A DNA stretch of 64,000 nucleotides from DASTCZ01 sp963704455. GTDB taxonomy: Bacteria > Acidobacteriota > Terriglobia > Acidiferrales > UBA7541. The DNA is taken from the NCBI GenBank assembly GCA_963704455.1, contig OY969905.1:3844001-3908000 (forward strand), in the 5' to 3' direction. A program made the translations under genes and the position numbers. Numbering within the stretch: the stretch's first letter is position 1; each line of letters begins with the position of its first letter. Below are positions 16,053 through 26,313 of the stretch, piece by piece. The notes under the pieces are model-generated. The model was not told the DNA's origin and ran no database searches. It worked only from the letters and a program-made list of their open reading frames with translations.

Positions 16053-19000
16053 CTACTGTTCCTTCCAGGTTGGCAGGCGGCCGGGCGTGTGCGGCACGCC
16101 ATCGGCGTCGAGCGCCTTGTTGAGCTTCACGATGTCCACTTCGACGAGAGTGTGAAGCTTTGCGAGGACGGGCGTGAATAATTCGCCCGCAACCTTGTAA
16201 TCGTTTTCCTGCGTTTTGGTTGGCCGCGCAGTGTTCGAGCCCATGCCCTGCACGACCCTGCTGATCCGCTGCGAGATCGCCGGCGCAGTCGGCTCCTCAT
16301 GGCTGCGCGCGAAATTATCTCCGCGCAGAGCTAACAGAATCTCATTGTTGCGCTTCTCGAAGTCCTCGGTGATTTTGACGAGGGCGGCGCTGTCGGCGTA
16401 GGGCATCGCCGTCAGTGCGCGCTTAATGGTTGCGAGTTCCGTTTCGTTGGTGGTGGCGATTTCGAGAGCCGCATTGACCGCGGATTGAAGCTTTGCGGCC
16501 TTCTTTTGGAACGCTTCCTTCGCGGCGCGCTCCTGCGGCGACATCGGCTGCACGACTTCGGCCACGACGTTGAATTCGACGGGGCCGACGAGCTTCGTCG
16601 TCTCGCCATGGAAAACCTGCGCGACGGAAACTTTATATTTTCCCGGAACGACGAGCGGGCCTCCGCCTCCGCCGAAGCCGCCGCCACCTCCGCCACCGCC
16701 TCCGCCGCGACCGCCGCGTCCGCCTGCTTCTCCGCCCGCGGCGGGAGCAGCCGGCACAGAGAATGGAGCGGAGCGCAGATCCCAAGTGATGCGGCGAATT
16801 CCCGCAGCAGCGGGAGAAGTGAGCTGGCGCACGAAAGCTCCATTTGCGTCGGTAATGGCGAAGACCAGCTGCGCTGGCTGCTCTTCTTCCTCCGCGCGCA
16901 ATTCGTCAAGCGTCGGATATTTTGGTTTTGCGGCTGTGGCGCCAGCGGTGTTGCGCTCGGCGTCGCGCTCTTCGGCCTGGCGCTTTTGACGCAAGGTCTG
17001 CGGAGCCGTCTTCACGTAATAAGTAATCAGCGCGCCGGTGGGAGGATTTTCTCCGGTGTAGAGCTGTTCGCCGAGATGCGCTTTGGCGCCACCGCCGAAG
17101 GGCGAGTACATCGAATACATGTACGTATCGCGGATCGGGAAGATGGTGGCGTTCGCGTCTGCGAGCTTTTCGGGCGCGGCGTAACGCAGCGGGGCGTAAT
17201 CGTCCATGATCCAAATGCTGCGGCCAAACGTGCCGATGACGAGATCTCCCATCGGCTTCTGGATGTGGAGGTCGCGCACGGCGATGGTGGGTAGGCCGTT
17301 GCGGATGCGCGTCCATTGCGCGCCCCCGTTCATGGTCATGAAAAGGCCGTACTCCGTGCCGACGAAAATGAGGTTCGCGTTCACGGGATCTTCCGCGATG
17401 GCGAGCACTGGGCCGTTGTCGGGAAGATTGCCCGCGGCGGATGTCCAGGTCTTTCCCGCGTCGGTGGATTTGAGGAAATACGGCTTGAAGTCTTCGGTTT
17501 TGTGTCCATCGAATGCGGCGTAGACGGTGTTCGCATCGTGCTGCGAGGCGAAGACGCGCGAGACGTAGGTCATATCGGGCACGCCGGTGAAGGTTTCAAT
17601 TTTTCGCCAGTGTCCGCCGCCATCTTCGGTAACGTCAATCACGCCGTCGTCGGTGCCGACGTAGATGAGGCCTTCCTTCTTCGGCGATTCGGAAATCGTG
17701 GTGGAGTTGCCGAAATAAGAGGTGGAAGCATTTTTCGCGACCGCCTCGGGCGGCTGGATGCGGCCCATCACCGGCAGGGAATTGCGGTCGAGGGCGCGGG
17801 TGAGTTCGCCGCTGATGGCGCGCCAGGAATCGCCGCGGTCGTCGCTGCGGAAAAGTTTATTCGCGGCGTAATAAATCCGCGTGTGCATGTGCGGGCTGAC
17901 GAAGACCGGGGAATCCCAGTCCCAGCGGAGCGGAGGCTCGCCGGGGCCTTCAGTGGGGACGATGTCCACCCGCTCGCCGGTCTTGCGGTCGTAGCGTACG
18001 AGCGCGCCATCCTGCAATTCGGCGTAGATAGTGTCCGGGTCTTCGGGGTCAACGGCGGAAGTGAAGCCGTCGCCGCCCTGCGTGGTGAACCAATCCGCGT
18101 TGAGGATTCCGGAAACGCTGCGCGTGCGCGAAGGGCCGCCGACGCTGGAGTTGTCCTGCGTGCCGCCGTAAACGTAATAGAAGGGCTTGGAGTTGTCGGC
18201 GGTGACGTCATAGAACTGGCCGAGCGGGAGATTTTCCTTGAACGTCCAGGTTTCGCCGCGGTCAAAACTTTCGTAGAGGCCGCCGTCGCAGCCGACCATG
18301 ATGTGATCGGTTTCGTCGGGGTCAATCCACACGACGTGGTTGTCCACGTGTTTGCTGCGGGTTCCGAGCGTGCGGATCGTTCGCCCGCCGTCATCGGAGG
18401 TTTGAATGTTTGTGTCCATCACGTAGATGCGTTCGGCATTTTTCGGGTCCACGAAAATGGTGCCGTAATACTGGGGGCTGGAGCTGAAGAAGGGGTCGCG
18501 GCGCTCCCACGTTTGGCCGCGGTCCTCGGAGGCGAAAACGCCGCCCGCAGCGTTTGCCGCTTCAATGACAGCATAAACAATATTTACATTTGCGGGAGAG
18601 ATGCCGAGACCGATGCGGCCGACATCACCGGCGGGAAGTCCGCCGCGAAGTCTGTTCCACGTCGCGCCGGCGTCCGTGGATTTGTAAATGGCGGATTCGG
18701 GGCCGCCGTCAATCAATGTCCACACGTGGCGGCGGCGCTGGTATGCGGCTGCGTACAGCACGTCGGGATTGCCGGGCTCGAAGATTAAGTCGGTGACTCC
18801 TGTGTTCTCGCTGATGGTGAAAATATTCTTCCATGTTTTGCCGCCATCAGTGGTTTTGAAAACGCCTCGATCGCCGCCGGGTCCCCAGAGCGGGCCCTGC
18901 GAGGCGACGTAGACGACATCGGAATTGCGCGGGTCAATCAGGATGCGCGCGATGTGCTCGGAATGCTGCATGGCGTCCATGTGACGCCAGGTGCGGCCAT

Positions 19001-19490
19001 CATCGTCGGAGCGGTAGACGCCGTCGCCCCAGCTTACGCTGCGCTGGGAATTGTTCTCGCCGGAGCCGACCCAAACGGTCGCGGAGTTGCGCGGATCAAT
19101 CGTGACAAAGCCGATGGAGTAGGAATTCTCGTTGTCGAAAACGGGCGTGAAGGTGATGCCGCCATCGCGCGTGCGCCACACGCCGCCCGAAGCCGCGGCG
19201 ATAAAATAATGGCGCTTGTTGGCGGGATCCACGGCGATGCTTTGAATGCGGCCGGAGATCATTGACGGGCCGACGTTTCGTACACGGAATGCGCTGTACG
19301 CGCCACCGCCGCCCTCACCGCGCCCGCCGCCTCCTCCGCGCCCACCCTGCCCGCCACCGCCTCGTCCTTGGGCGCCACCACCTCCAGCGCCACCGCCGCC
19401 GCGCTGCGCGCGCGAACTGGGTACAACGGCCAATGCGATGAGTGATGCGGCTACGATTGCGAACAGGAAGAGACGTTGGAGCGATTTCAC
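16053..19490 (-). CDS. Secreted BNR/sortilin (VPS10)-like beta-propeller protein
   Basis: About 1145 residues. A signal peptide (ending near SSRAQ) is followed by a Gly/Arg-only tract of about 35 residues. At least ten Asp-box motifs of the S-x-D-x-G-x-T-W type follow (for example SDDDGRTW, TTDGGKTW, STDAGATW, SEDRGQTW, SFDRGETW, STDAGKTW), which build one or two beta propellers. A second Gly-rich run lies near residue 935, and the C-terminal 170 residues are helical. The family (WD40/YVTN/BNR-like glycosyl-hydrolase-related) is common in Acidobacteriota and Bacteroidota; enzyme activity is unproven. Start: GTG 19490 is preferred because AAGAGG lies 8 nt before it; an in-frame GTG at 19499 would sit on top of that site. 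The minus strand is monocistronic. Confidence 0.88.
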   Translation of the reverse strand: MKSLQRLFLFAIVAASLIALAVVPSSRAQRGGGGAGGGGAQGRGGGGQGGRGGGGGRGEGGGGAYSAFRVRNVGPSMISGRIQSIAVDPANKRHYFIAAASGGVWRTRDGGITFTPVFDNENSYSIGFVTIDPRNSATVWVGSGENNSQRSVSWGDGVYRSDDDGRTWRHMDAMQHSEHIARILIDPRNSDVVYVASQGPLWGPGGDRGVFKTTDGGKTWKNIFTISENTGVTDLIFEPGNPDVLYAAAYQRRRHVWTLIDGGPESAIYKSTDAGATWNRLRGGLPAGDVGRIGLGISPANVNIVYAVIEAANAAGGVFASEDRGQTWERRDPFFSSSPQYYGTIFVDPKNAERIYVMDTNIQTSDDGGRTIRTLGTRSKHVDNHVVWIDPDETDHIMVGCDGGLYESFDRGETWTFKENLPLGQFYDVTADNSKPFYYVYGGTQDNSSVGGPSRTRSVSGILNADWFTTQGGDGFTSAVDPEDPDTIYAELQDGALVRYDRKTGERVDIVPTEGPGEPPLRWDWDSPVFVSPHMHTRIYYAANKLFRSDDRGDSWRAISGELTRALDRNSLPVMGRIQPPEAVAKNASTSYFGNSTTISESPKKEGLIYVGTDDGVIDVTEDGGGHWRKIETFTGVPDMTYVSRVFASQHDANTVYAAFDGHKTEDFKPYFLKSTDAGKTWTSAAGNLPDNGPVLAIAEDPVNANLIFVGTEYGLFMTMNGGAQWTRIRNGLPTIAVRDLHIQKPMGDLVIGTFGRSIWIMDDYAPLRYAAPEKLADANATIFPIRDTYMYSMYSPFGGGAKAHLGEQLYTGENPPTGALITYYVKTAPQTLRQKRQAEERDAERNTAGATAAKPKYPTLDELRAEEEEQPAQLVFAITDANGAFVRQLTSPAAAGIRRITWDLRSAPFSVPAAPAAGGEAGGRGGRGGGGGGGGGGFGGGGGPLVVPGKYKVSVAQVFHGETTKLVGPVEFNVVAEVVQPMSPQERAAKEAFQKKAAKLQSAVNAALEIATTNETELATIKRALTAMPYADSAALVKITEDFEKRNNEILLALRGDNFARSHEEPTAPAISQRISRVVQGMGSNTARPTKTQENDYKVAGELFTPVLAKLHTLVEVDIVKLNKALDADGVPHTPGRLPTWKEQ

Positions 19491-19627
19491 GGAATCCACC
19501 TCTTGATGGAGATTTTTATTTACACGCGTTCGACAGACGCGCCGAGCCGGAGGGCTACTGCTGAGCTACTATCGCCGGTCGGAGCACCTGATGGTACTCC
19601 AGACGTGCGGCGGTGTCGCGGGGTTTC

Positions 19628-20458
19628 TTAGTTAGCTGATGGGGCTGCTTCGACGTGATCGATCACAAGCACATTAATGGGGAGCGTTCGCTTCTCCAAA
19701 CGAAGGCCTAATTGCTTTTCCATTGCCGGCAGAATGGCTGGATCCACGTAGCTCGGCGGGTCGGATGGTGTCCAGCGCAGATCGAACGCGTACATTCCCG
19801 TCAAACCAGTCATGTTGACAACGGGTCTGTCCAGGTCGGCACGAACCTGCAAGTTGCCAGCAAAGGAATCAAGGTCGGTTATTGCGGCGTAGTAGCGCCC
19901 CGGTTCGCCGAGCATAGATGATTTTATGGTTCCCGCGGGGGTTTCAATTGGCTTCAGTTCCAAATGCTCGGGATCGGCGATTGGCTGGAGCTTAACGCCA
20001 TGTTTGCCCGGGATGAGCGCATACACCGGTGTGTCACGTTTCTCCCAGTGGACCTTCAGGCCGAATCGCTCAGCCAGCCCTTGCTGTAACATTCGTCGCG
20101 CAACTTCCTCTTTCGTGCCGGGCGGCATGGTGCCTTCGATCGCAAAGACATGGCTCTGATCGGTCATCCACTTCGGAGCGTCAACCTCGTAATCTCTAAG
20201 TTGAAATGCCTCTTTCACTAGCCTTAGTAGCGGTAATCGGCAACGGACGCGGTCTTCGAGGAACTGACATGGCAGCTGTCTGATTGGAATTGTGGACCCT
20301 GACCCGGGAGTGGGCGTTAACTGCTTAACCGAAAGCACATCAAAACTTTCTTTTGGCGCAGCCGCGGTTTGTTGGGCCGCGGTCGGCAATGCAATCAAAA
20401 GCTCGCAGATTGCCATGGCCGCGACAAAACAATTGAATCCTGATCGGATTGTTCTCAT
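19628..20458 (-). CDS. TIGR03435-family exported protein
   Basis: The 276-residue product has a signal peptide and the features of the soil-bacterial TIGR03435 family: an opening FDVLSVKQ block after the signal, an LRLVKEAFQLRDYEV segment, PKWMTDQSHVFAIEG, then RMLQQGLAERFGLKVHWEKRDTPVYALI and a VVNMTGLTGMYAFDLRWTP segment, ending KRTLPINVLVIDHVEAA. Function is unknown. The family is numerically expanded in Solibacter-like genomes, which supports the phylum call. Start ATG 20458 has GGGAG 8 nt upstream; the GTG just before it is less likely. It lies 48 bp downstream of the M13 peptidase on the same strand, so the two may be co-transcribed. Confidence 0.88.
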   Translation of the reverse strand: MRTIRSGFNCFVAAMAICELLIALPTAAQQTAAAPKESFDVLSVKQLTPTPGSGSTIPIRQLPCQFLEDRVRCRLPLLRLVKEAFQLRDYEVDAPKWMTDQSHVFAIEGTMPPGTKEEVARRMLQQGLAERFGLKVHWEKRDTPVYALIPGKHGVKLQPIADPEHLELKPIETPAGTIKSSMLGEPGRYYAAITDLDSFAGNLQVRADLDRPVVNMTGLTGMYAFDLRWTPSDPPSYVDPAILPAMEKQLGLRLEKRTLPINVLVIDHVEAAPSAN

Positions 20459-20506
20459 CACTGGTACTCCCGCTAGAGCGCAGCCTGCGCGAAATTGCGT
20501 GAATGC

Positions 20507-22603
20507 CTACCAGATGCGCACGCGATCCGCCGGAGCGAGATAGAGCTTCTCTCCGGATTGGACATGGAACGCCGCGTACCATGCGTCGATGTTCCGGACT
20601 GTATATGTGCGGAACTGGTCTGGGGAATGCGAGTCCGTCAATATTTCTTGGCGGAGCGCGGCTTCACGCATCTTCGCTCCCCAATTCTGTCCGAACGCGA
20701 TGAAGAATTGCTGATCGCCGGAAAATCCATCCTGAGCAGGAGCGGTTTTGCCTTTGAGCGAGGCGCGGTAGCCGTCGTATGCCGCGCTGATGCCGGCGAC
20801 GTCGGCGATATTTTCATCAAGCGTCTGCTTTCCGTTTAGAGAGAGGTCGGGGAATGGTTTGTAGGTGTCATATTGCGCGGCGAGTCGCGCCGTGGCGGCG
20901 TGGAAATGTTCAAGGTCAGCGGGCGTCCACCAGTTGCGCACCCGGCCCTTGGAGTCAAACACGCTGCCTTCTTCGTCGAACGTGTGGCTGATTTCGTGCC
21001 CGATCACGGCGCCGATTGCTCCGAAATTCACCGCGGCGGGAGCCTTCGGATCAAAAAACGGCGGCTCCAAAATGGCGGCAGGAAAATTCAAAGCGTTTTG
21101 CAACGGGAGATTGACGGCGTTTACCGTTTGCGGCGTCATGCACCATTCGTGGCGATCCACTGCGAGGCCGAGCCGTGAAATTGCGTGGTGGTATTCAAAT
21201 AGCCCGCTGCGCCACAGGTTTCCGAATAGGTCGTCCGCTTTCACTTCGTATGCGGAGTAATCGCGCCAGGTCTCCGGGTAGCCAATTCCAACGTAAAGAG
21301 TGGTGAGCTTGGCCTGCGCTTCGGCTTTCGTCTTCGGATCCATCCACGTCAGCGCTTCAATACGCTTTCGGAATGCCAGGATAATGTTCGCCACCATCTC
21401 CTGTGCTGCGGCTTTTGCTTCAGGGGGGAAGTAGCGCTGGGCGTAGATTTGTCCAACAGCGTCGCCAAGCAGGGAGTTGACCAGATTGACGCCGCGATGC
21501 CAGCGCGGAAGCCGTTCCGGAGTGCCGGAAAGAACCCTTCCGAAAAAGGAGAATCCCTCTTCATTGATCGCACTGGGCAGCGCACCCGAATAGTCTTCAA
21601 TCGCATGATAGGCGAGCCAATCCTTCCACGTGTCCAGCGGCGTAGAGGCGACGAGCGCTGATTCGCCTGTGAAAGCGGTTGGCTGCCAAACGATAAAGCC
21701 GGCTTGCTTGCTAAGCCCGGCGCCGCTGAAGTATTCCGTCCAGTCCAGGCCCGGCGCTTTCGCGGCAAAATCCGCCTGCTTCCATGTGTTATTGGCTTTG
21801 TGGATGTCCTGATTTTCTTGGAGGCTGATTTGTATTTCAGCGATGGAATGTTCCAGATTAAAAATGCGTTCTGCTTTTGCATCTGTGTCCGTGAATCCCG
21901 CGAGTTTAAGCATCGCCGAAATATGGGTCTTATATTTGGTGCGGATGTCGCGCATACGGTCGTTGTCCGCGAGGTAGTATTCGCGGTCGGGCATTTCCAA
22001 ACCGCCTTGCATTAAATATGCGGTGTAATGATCGGAATCGTTAAAGCCGGGCGCAACCCAAAGACCGAAAAGATTGGGTGTAGCAAAGTTCGTGTTATTT
22101 AGCGCGTCGACGTCAGCCCGAAGGCCCTCACCCAAAACTCGAGCCAGCTCGCGCTTGCTTTGAATGGCGGCAATTGAATCGAGGTGAGGGCGAAGTGGGG
22201 CGAGGCCCTTTGCTTCGATACCAGCCTCACCCATGAACGAGTTGTAGAGTTCGGCGATCTTGCGGAGATTGGAGCCGGCAGGCGCATTGGATTTGGCCGC
22301 CTCTTCAATCAGGGTAGCGGTGCGCTTGTCGCTCAGCTCTGCCAGTAGCGTAAACACGCCAATGCCGCTGCGGTCGGGCGGAATCTCTGTACGCTTAATC
22401 CAGTTGCCGTTCGAGTATTGGTAGAAATCGTCGCCGGGGTTCACTGAGGTGTCCATGTTGGCGACTGCAATGCCGTGCGTACTTTGTTTGGACGCGTCCG
22501 CAGGTGCGTTTTGCTGAGGGGCCGCAAGTAAAGGGAGAGCGATAACGGCGCAGATTGCGGCGCGCGCGAAGAACGACGTTGAAGACTTTGATGTGATATT
22601 CAT
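20507..22603 (-). CDS. M13-family zinc metallopeptidase (neprilysin/PepO-like)
   Basis: 698 residues with an N-terminal signal peptide (ending near LLAAPQQ), so the enzyme is exported. The N-terminal M13 region holds DFYQYSNGNWIKRTEIPPDRS, a family hallmark. The zinc site is HEISH (His536-Glu537...His540) in IGHEISHTFDEEG, and the third ligand lies in NIADVAG further on. The C terminus ends DRVRIW, equivalent to the CRVW end of the family. It would cleave oligopeptides in the periplasm or outside the cell. GGAG lies about 10 nt before ATG 22603. Divergent from acetyl-CoA synthetase. Confidence 0.93.
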   Translation of the reverse strand: MNITSKSSTSFFARAAICAVIALPLLAAPQQNAPADASKQSTHGIAVANMDTSVNPGDDFYQYSNGNWIKRTEIPPDRSGIGVFTLLAELSDKRTATLIEEAAKSNAPAGSNLRKIAELYNSFMGEAGIEAKGLAPLRPHLDSIAAIQSKRELARVLGEGLRADVDALNNTNFATPNLFGLWVAPGFNDSDHYTAYLMQGGLEMPDREYYLADNDRMRDIRTKYKTHISAMLKLAGFTDTDAKAERIFNLEHSIAEIQISLQENQDIHKANNTWKQADFAAKAPGLDWTEYFSGAGLSKQAGFIVWQPTAFTGESALVASTPLDTWKDWLAYHAIEDYSGALPSAINEEGFSFFGRVLSGTPERLPRWHRGVNLVNSLLGDAVGQIYAQRYFPPEAKAAAQEMVANIILAFRKRIEALTWMDPKTKAEAQAKLTTLYVGIGYPETWRDYSAYEVKADDLFGNLWRSGLFEYHHAISRLGLAVDRHEWCMTPQTVNAVNLPLQNALNFPAAILEPPFFDPKAPAAVNFGAIGAVIGHEISHTFDEEGSVFDSKGRVRNWWTPADLEHFHAATARLAAQYDTYKPFPDLSLNGKQTLDENIADVAGISAAYDGYRASLKGKTAPAQDGFSGDQQFFIAFGQNWGAKMREAALRQEILTDSHSPDQFRTYTVRNIDAWYAAFHVQSGEKLYLAPADRVRIW

Positions 22604-22843
22604 AATCAGCGCTCCAAATTAGCACTTAAGAATTGCATATGCCGGATTTACATAGCAAATACGCTCGGTGGCACCGCGGGTTTTCTGCGAATCGCACGGG
22701 CGAAATGTGGCGCTGGAAGGGCGTCGTTTATACGATTGAAAAGATGGAATTGTTATCCTTTTGACTGGCGGGCTGCGCATGTAATGATTTGGGCGTGCCT
22801 CGTGCGATGCAGGATTTTGTAAGATGAGACTGGGAGCGTAGCG

Positions 22844-24811
22844 ATGTCCGACAACCAACAAGACCGCCTTTCCGCGCTGCTGCAGGAGAACCGGCTGTTT
22901 CCGCCGCCGGAGAAATTCCGCGAGCAGGCCGTCGCGAATGATCCGGAGATTTATGAGCGCGCACGCAAGGACCCGGAAGGATTCTGGGAGGCGGAGGCGC
23001 GAAAGCTGGACTGGTTTGCCACGTGGCAAAAGGTGTGCGAGTGGAACGCGCCGTGGGCAAAGTGGTTTGTGGGGGCGAAGCTCAATGTGACTTACAACTG
23101 CGTGGACCGTCACGCGGCCTCGGCGCGGCGGAATAAGGCGGCGCTGGTGTGGGAAGGAGAGCCGGGCGACCAGCGCGTGCTGACGTTTGGAATGCTCGAA
23201 CGCGAAGTGAACCGGTTTGCGAACGCGCTGAAATCGCTCGGAGTACGCAAGGGCGACCGCGTGGCGATTTACATGGGCATGATTCCGGAGCTGCCGATCA
23301 CAATGCTCGCGTGCGCGAAAATCGGCGCGCCGCACAGCGTAATTTTTGGAGGCTTTTCGGCGGAGTCGTTGCGCGAGCGGATTAATGATGCGGCGGCGAA
23401 GGTGCTCGTGACGGCGGACGGCGCGTGGCGGCGCGGCGCGGTGGTGCCGTTGAAGGCGGCTGCTGATGACGCGCTGGCGCACACGCCGAGCATTGAGCAC
23501 GTGGTGGTGGTCGAGCGCGTGGCGAAGCTGGCGCCCGCGGCGGCTGCGCCGATGAAGCCAGGGCGCGACGTGTGGTGGCACGACATTGTGGCGACGGCCT
23601 CCGATGAGTGCGCGCCGGAACAAATGGACGCGGAGGATATGCTCTTCATTCTTTACACCAGCGGGACGACGGGGAAGCCGAAGGGAGTGGTGCACACGAC
23701 GGCGGGATATCTGGTGGGCGCGAGCACGACGCACCGCTACATTTTCGACATCAAGGAAAACGATTTTTACTGGTGCACGGCGGACATCGGATGGATCACC
23801 GGACATTCGTACATTGTTTACGGGCCGCTGGCGAATGGCTGCACGACGCTGCTGTATGAAGGCACGCCGGATTTTCCGGACCGCGGAAGATTCTGGAGCA
23901 TCGTGGACAAGTATCGCGTGAACATTCTTTACACCGCGCCGACGGCGATCCGTACGTTCATGAAATGGGGACGCGAATGGCCGGCGAAGTTCAGCTTGAA
24001 ATCGCTGCGGTTGCTGGGCACGGTGGGCGAGCCGATCAATCCCGAGGCTTGGATGTGGTACCACGTGAACATCGGGCACGAGGGCTGCCCGATCGTGGAC
24101 ACATGGTGGCAAACGGAAAACGGGTGCATCTTGATTACGCCGCTGCCGGGAATTGTGGCCACGAAGCCGGGGTCGGCGACGCGCCCGTTTCCGGGAATCG
24201 AAGCGGAGGTCGTGGACGAAAAGGGAAATAAGGTTGGGCCGGGAGGCGGCGGATATCTGCTGATTACAAAACCGTGGCCGTCCATGTTGCGCACGGTGTA
24301 CGGCGATCCCGAACGATACGTGCAGAATTATTGGTCGCGCTATCCGGGGAAATATTTCACGGGCGACGGCTGCAAGATTGACGAGGACGGATATTTCTGG
24401 CTGCTCGGGCGCGTGGACGACGTGATGAATGTCGCGGGGCACAGGATTTCAACGTACGAGGTGGAAAGCGCGCTGGTGGATCACAAATCCGTGGCGGAGG
24501 CGGCGGTGATTGGGCGCTCGCACGAATTGAAGGGGCAGGGGATATCGGCGTTCGTCACGCTGAAAGATACGGCAAAGCCGAGCGACGCGCTGAAGGAAGA
24601 GTTGCGCGCGCATGTGGCGACAAAGATAGGGGCCATCGCGAAGCCCGACGACATTTTCTTCGTGAGCGAGCTGCCGAAAACGCGCAGCGCGAAAATCATG
24701 CGCCGCTTGTTGCGCGATATTGCCGAGGGGCGCGTGCTTGGCGATACGACGACGCTTGCGGATCCGGGAGTGCTAGCCAAATTGAAGACGCAGTATCAGG
24801 ATGAGGGATAA
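22844..24811 (+). CDS. acs: Acetyl-CoA synthetase (AMP-forming)
   Basis: 655 residues, the usual length. It activates acetate to acetyl-CoA through acetyl-AMP. Family features in order: the N-terminal ACS domain with DWFATWQKVCEWNAPWAKWF, the P-loop-like YTSGTTGKPKGVVHTT, DIGWITGHSYIVYGPL, WWQTENGC, and a YFTGDGCKIDEDGYFWLLGRVDDVMNVAGHR hinge region. The C-terminal catalytic lysine is Lys617 in the PKTRSAKIMRR block, the residue reversibly acetylated in Salmonella Acs. ATG 22844 with GGGAGCG upstream. Transcribed alone; divergent from the M13 peptidase. Confidence 0.96.
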   Translation: MSDNQQDRLSALLQENRLFPPPEKFREQAVANDPEIYERARKDPEGFWEAEARKLDWFATWQKVCEWNAPWAKWFVGAKLNVTYNCVDRHAASARRNKAALVWEGEPGDQRVLTFGMLEREVNRFANALKSLGVRKGDRVAIYMGMIPELPITMLACAKIGAPHSVIFGGFSAESLRERINDAAAKVLVTADGAWRRGAVVPLKAAADDALAHTPSIEHVVVVERVAKLAPAAAAPMKPGRDVWWHDIVATASDECAPEQMDAEDMLFILYTSGTTGKPKGVVHTTAGYLVGASTTHRYIFDIKENDFYWCTADIGWITGHSYIVYGPLANGCTTLLYEGTPDFPDRGRFWSIVDKYRVNILYTAPTAIRTFMKWGREWPAKFSLKSLRLLGTVGEPINPEAWMWYHVNIGHEGCPIVDTWWQTENGCILITPLPGIVATKPGSATRPFPGIEAEVVDEKGNKVGPGGGGYLLITKPWPSMLRTVYGDPERYVQNYWSRYPGKYFTGDGCKIDEDGYFWLLGRVDDVMNVAGHRISTYEVESALVDHKSVAEAAVIGRSHELKGQGISAFVTLKDTAKPSDALKEELRAHVATKIGAIAKPDDIFFVSELPKTRSAKIMRRLLRDIAEGRVLGDTTTLADPGVLAKLKTQYQDEG

Positions 24812-24990
24812 ATCCGAGGCATCGCTAGGCTTCGAGTGCGGCTGTGCCAGCACAATACCGGAGCGGTCGATCCGAAATCATGAGCAGCTTTGCTCAGCGG
24901 TATGCGGCGAAGCCTCCCCTTGATATACTCTCTTCGTTCTTATCACTCGACAATATCTGACACTTAGATTCAACTAAGGATTGAATTGCC

Positions 24991-26313
24991 TTGAGTTCCC
25001 CTGCAAGAGCGCTTCGCGTAGAAAATAAGCTTCTGATTGCTGATCGCGCCGCCCACGATTGGTATCGCTTTGTACTCTCTTTTCCCCCACACTTGGTTCG
25101 CGATTATCTCAAGAAATTCGGTGTTACTCGCCACCAACTCGTTTTAGACCCGTTTTGTGGCACTGGCACAACGCTTGTGGAGTGTAAGAAACTCGGAATT
25201 GAAAGCATCGGCATCGATGCGAATCCGGTTGTTTCCTTCGCTACCCATGTGAAAACAGACTGGTTCGTAAACCCAAAGGCGTTGGTAGCTCATGCGGAGA
25301 GGATTGCGACAGAAGTGAACCGGGAGTTCCGCAAGCAGGGTATCGAAGAATCGTTGGCTGTATTCCCAGTGGTTTCCAACGCGCGCAAGAAACCATCAGG
25401 GTTGCTGTCACTTTCGGCGGATAAAGACAAGCTGCTCCTTAAGAATTCGATAAGTGCCCTTCCACTTCATCGAACCATCCTCTTACTTCGGAAACTGAAC
25501 CACTCGCGGGCCTCGCGCTTTGTAGGTCACCTTCGTCTTGCGCTTGCCAAATCACTTGTTACCGACATCGGTAACCTCCACTTTGGACCAGAGGTAGGCG
25601 TTTCAAAACCAAAGGGGGATTCTCATGTCCTGTCGAGTTGGCTCCGAAATGTTAGAACCATGGCCGAAGACCTGACCGTTTTAAAGCACAAGGCCTCGAC
25701 AATCGCAAAGGCACATAAGGGAGATGCCCGCCTATTGGGCAACTTGATTGAGCCTCATTCGATTGATGCTGTCATTACTTCGCCTCCGTATCCCAATGAG
25801 AAAGATTACACACGAACTACGAGACTCGAATCGGTCTTGTTGGGATTCATCAAAGACAAACGGGAGCTGCGCGCCCTCAAAGAGAATCTTGTCCGTTCCA
25901 ATACGCGCGGCGTCTTTAAAGCCGATCGAGATGACGAACATGTAGGTCATCATCCTGACATTCAGCGGATCGCGCGTGAGATAGAGGAGAGACGGCTCGC
26001 ACTTGGCAAAACATCGGGTTTCGAGCGCCTTTATCCGCGAGTCACAAAGCTTTATTTTGGAGGAATGCTCCGCCACCTCTCAGCGCTTCGCCAATTCCTC
26101 CGCCCCGGCGCACACCTTGCCTATGTCGTGGGGGACCAGGCTTCCTACCTGCGCGTGATGATTCGTACTGGCCAATTACTTGCGGAAATCGCAGAATCGC
26201 TGGGCTACCAGGTGATTTCCATAGACTTATTCCGCACGCGTCTCTCCACTGCCACGCGGGAACAATTGCGAGAAGAGGTTGTCGTTCTACGCTGGCCCGG
26301 GGGCGGCAAGTAA
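24991..26313 (+). CDS. DNA methyltransferase with N-terminal FxGxG and C-terminal SPPY motifs (probable restriction-modification enzyme)
   Basis: 440 residues. The SAM-binding motif DPFCGTGTT starts at Asp53 and continues into ECKKLGIESIGIDANP. The catalytic motif TSPPYPN lies at 263-269, typical of cytosine-N4 (or some adenine-N6) methyltransferases. The 200 residues between them probably carry the target-recognition region, so the order resembles the alpha arrangement. HDWYRFVLSFPPHLVRDYL (22-40) is a conserved N-terminal block of this family. The start is TTG 24991 with AAGGA upstream; there is no ATG in the first 75 codons. It overlaps the next gene by one base (TAATG), so the pair is translationally coupled. 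Base composition is visibly less G+C-rich than flanking acs and moaA, suggesting acquisition. Confidence 0.88.
   Translation: MSSPARALRVENKLLIADRAAHDWYRFVLSFPPHLVRDYLKKFGVTRHQLVLDPFCGTGTTLVECKKLGIESIGIDANPVVSFATHVKTDWFVNPKALVAHAERIATEVNREFRKQGIEESLAVFPVVSNARKKPSGLLSLSADKDKLLLKNSISALPLHRTILLLRKLNHSRASRFVGHLRLALAKSLVTDIGNLHFGPEVGVSKPKGDSHVLSSWLRNVRTMAEDLTVLKHKASTIAKAHKGDARLLGNLIEPHSIDAVITSPPYPNEKDYTRTTRLESVLLGFIKDKRELRALKENLVRSNTRGVFKADRDDEHVGHHPDIQRIAREIEERRLALGKTSGFERLYPRVTKLYFGGMLRHLSALRQFLRPGAHLAYVVGDQASYLRVMIRTGQLLAEIAESLGYQVISIDLFRTRLSTATREQLREEVVVLRWPGGGK

Noticed and set aside
17316..18788. 490-codon open frame antisense to the BNR protein
   Set aside because: It fits the codon shadow of the real gene and has no family features.
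22619..24442. Long open frame (607 codons) antisense to acetyl-CoA synthetase
   Set aside because: Arg/His/Pro-rich composition and full overlap with a well-conserved gene; high G+C coding DNA commonly leaves open antisense frames.
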